Positions 63,301 through 64,000 of a stretch of 64,000 nt of DNA are shown here, piece after piece. Every line of letters begins with the position of its first letter. Positions within the stretch are counted from its first letter, which is position 1. Source of the stretch: Nostoc sp. JL33 (GTDB lineage Bacteria > Cyanobacteriota > Cyanobacteriia > Cyanobacteriales > Nostocaceae); assembly GCF_017114985.1 (NCBI RefSeq), contig NZ_JABXKP010000049.1, forward strand, positions 165,643 to 229,642. The letters are read 5' to 3'. The translations under genes were made by a program, and so were the position numbers. Below the pieces are notes generated by a model that was not told the origin of the DNA, did no database searches, and saw only the letters and a program-made list of their open reading frames with translations.

Positions 63301-64000
63301 GACGCAAAACTCAATGGCTTTCTCAAACGCGCCCTTTTTGGTTCAGTTGCAGCCGGATTAGTCTTAGCTGGACTAACAGTTACAGCCTGGGATGCAGCAC
63401 AAAGGGCAGAACAGGAAAGAAAACAAGCTGCAATCAGTGAAATCAACGCCCTTGCTAACTCTTCAGCTACCTTTTCTGCCTCTGGGCAAATCTGGGAGGC
63501 ACTGACAGAAGGCTTAAAAGCGAATGGAAAACTGAAAAATGCCGGGAAGGTGGCGGTAGATACCCAGATGCGGGTTGTGGGAAGTTTGCAGAAAGCTGTG
63601 TACTTACAACCAGAGAACAAATTCCAAGAATTGAATACATTAGAAGGGCATAGCAGTGCGGTCTATAGCGTGGTGTTCAGCCCCGATGGGCAAAGGCTGG
63701 CTTCTGCCAGTGCTGACAACACCATAAAACTCTGGAATGTCGCCACAGGCAAACCTCTGCAAACCCTTACTGGGCATAGCAGTGCGGTCTATAGCGTGGT
63801 GTTCAGCCCCGATGGGCAAAGGCTGGCTTCTGCCAGTGCTGACAAGACGATCAAACTCTGGGATGTCGCCACTGGCAAACCTCTGCAAACCCTGACTGGG
63901 CATAGCAGTAGGGTCTTTAGCGTGGTGTTCAGCCCCGATGGGCACAGGCTGGCTTCTGCCAGTGCTGACAAGACGATCAAACTCTGGGATGTCGCCACTG
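60343..64000 (+). CDS. STAND NTPase with helical/TPR-like N-terminal region, TM segment and C-terminal WD40 repeats; 3'-truncated by window edge (not in ORF track)
   Basis: ATG at 60343 opens a frame with no stop to 64000; Walker A VIHGQSGVGKSSLV; Walker B TVLIFDQFEEFF; LVHDYIAAFIRQQQ; TM SVAAGLVLAGLTVTAW; WD40 units from 63640. Confidence 0.92.
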   Translation, partial: MSPQQSPEDDHVNNDRSLKQLAWAIESSVGQFKLILARCNYARERDRLISRLREICQVEIHVLAVQHSNRTLYTAIQSELGEEIPACVMVVGLESVQNLSVMLTSANQVREEFRKNLPFPLVLWIDDEIYKQLIQLAPDLESWATTRNFAISTQELIDFIIETANQWFSNKFNFSADVYIKLEDELEATQRYLLKKPDVYNLEIQASLESLLGFIKQINNQKDSALQHYHKAYKLWQQTNNLEYQIKILGEIAFCYYLKAFKHQDIDHPDWQTTWRYVQEYINFINQFKSPDLIANALVKFGDILRDLEKWETLQSLSKQALVIHETNNQLRELAKDYGFLAEVALAHNNWVEANQLVKQALEVFAAIPNLEPANVSGVLFDIHEKDFKSKDLSLYQFILGRSQYHLGQIQQATLSLETARDVGNPLEDVRVYLDILRFLQQLYFEQKEYLQAYNIKQQRRSIEQQFGLRAFIGAGRLEATKQAFVETLRSNSSQGNIAPEIAASGRLLDVERLIERMGRPDYKLIVIHGQSGVGKSSLVNAGLVPALKNKAIGIQDYLPVVMRVYTNWVEELGKLLGRDEGDEGDEGDEGELELQASTSELGTSTFELGTSTSELGTSTSELGTSTFELERSASEPQPSTSELGTSTFELGTPTSELGTPTSEPQNPHSLLSQLRKNEQRNLRTVLIFDQFEEFFFVYTEPAQRKQFFEFLGECLNVLSVKVILSLRVDYIHYLLECNDLSSLKIIGNDILSNNVLYKLGNFSPADTKSIIQRLTENTSFHLEPALVEQLVQDLAGELGEVRPIELQVVGAQLQTENITTLAEYRQRGTKYELVKRYLDEVVNDCGVENQQAANILLYLLTDEKGTRPLKTRAELERDLLPYFSEIPPTPLKKQGFILSIPFLRESPQAGGSEARAEQASKISKLDLVLEIVVQSGLVVLLPENPFDRYQLVHDYIAAFIRQQQEPKLKQVMAELQKEREQRKLSDAKLNGFLKRALFGSVAAGLVLAGLTVTAWDAAQRAEQERKQAAISEINALANSSATFSASGQIWEALTEGLKANGKLKNAGKVAVDTQMRVVGSLQKAVYLQPENKFQELNTLEGHSSAVYSVVFSPDGQRLASASADNTIKLWNVATGKPLQTLTGHSSAVYSVVFSPDGQRLASASADKTIKLWDVATGKPLQTLTGHSSRVFSVVFSPDGHRLASASADKTIKLWDVAT
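62119..62340 (+). repeat. 21-bp minisatellite-like array inside STAND gene
   Basis: Repeats of (t/a)cgacctcagaactcggaact encoding TSELGTS/TFELGTS heptads; preceded by gatgaggg(g/a) repeats from ~62082. Confidence 0.85.
63000..63080 (+). repeat. 81-bp palindromic element inserted in frame in STAND gene
   Basis: gatcccccc/ggggggatc outer IR; cccttaaaaag/ctttttaaggg inner IR; encodes PPTPLKKQGFILSIPFLRESPQAGG. Confidence 0.8.
63640..64000 (+). repeat. 126-bp near-identical WD40-coding repeats (2 complete, third running off edge)
   Basis: Units start 63640, 63766, 63892; GHSSAVYSVVFSPDGQRLASASADxTIKLWxVATGKPLQTL. Confidence 0.95.

Noticed and set aside
63640-63998. Minus-strand repetitive ORFs (MPIGAEHHAxDxTAMP...)
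   Set aside because: Antisense artefacts of WD40 repeats; the plus strand carries canonical WD40 residues.
1-64000. tRNA/rRNA genes and CRISPR arrays
   Set aside because: None recognised by eye; a tRNAscan-SE/Infernal/CRISPR search would be needed to exclude them.

Overview
64-kb window from a filamentous, heterocystous-type cyanobacterium (Nostoc/Anabaena-like; inferred from frequent GCGATCGC HIP1 octamers, heptameric CTAAAAT-type repeats and gene content). Recognisable housekeeping genes: cobL/cbiET, ispH, amt, clpP, trpD, carA, mrnC, rlmB, truB, leuC/leuD and a group-2 sigma factor. Accessory content: an alpha-2-macroglobulin-like lipoprotein, a membrane-anchored NACHT-HEAT NTPase, two hybrid/PAS-GAF histidine kinases, an IS607-type element (serine recombinase plus TnpB whose zinc-finger cysteines are missing), two toxin-antitoxin-like pairs, and a D12-class adenine methylase. 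Two accessory loci are the best system candidates. One is a dynamin-like GTPase + Rpn/DUF2887-like + SrfB/Hsp70-like ATPase + helical protein locus (31.7-40.2 kb). The other is a P-loop ATPase followed by a very long STAND NTPase with near-identical WD40 repeats that runs off the right edge (58.9-64.0 kb). Dispersed repeats are unusually prominent: several sit in frame inside coding sequences, there is a 217-bp MITE with perfect 13-bp TIRs and a 5-bp TSD, and an inverted pair of ~240-bp elements flanks a ~9-kb segment. All functional names come from motif reading; no database search was run.
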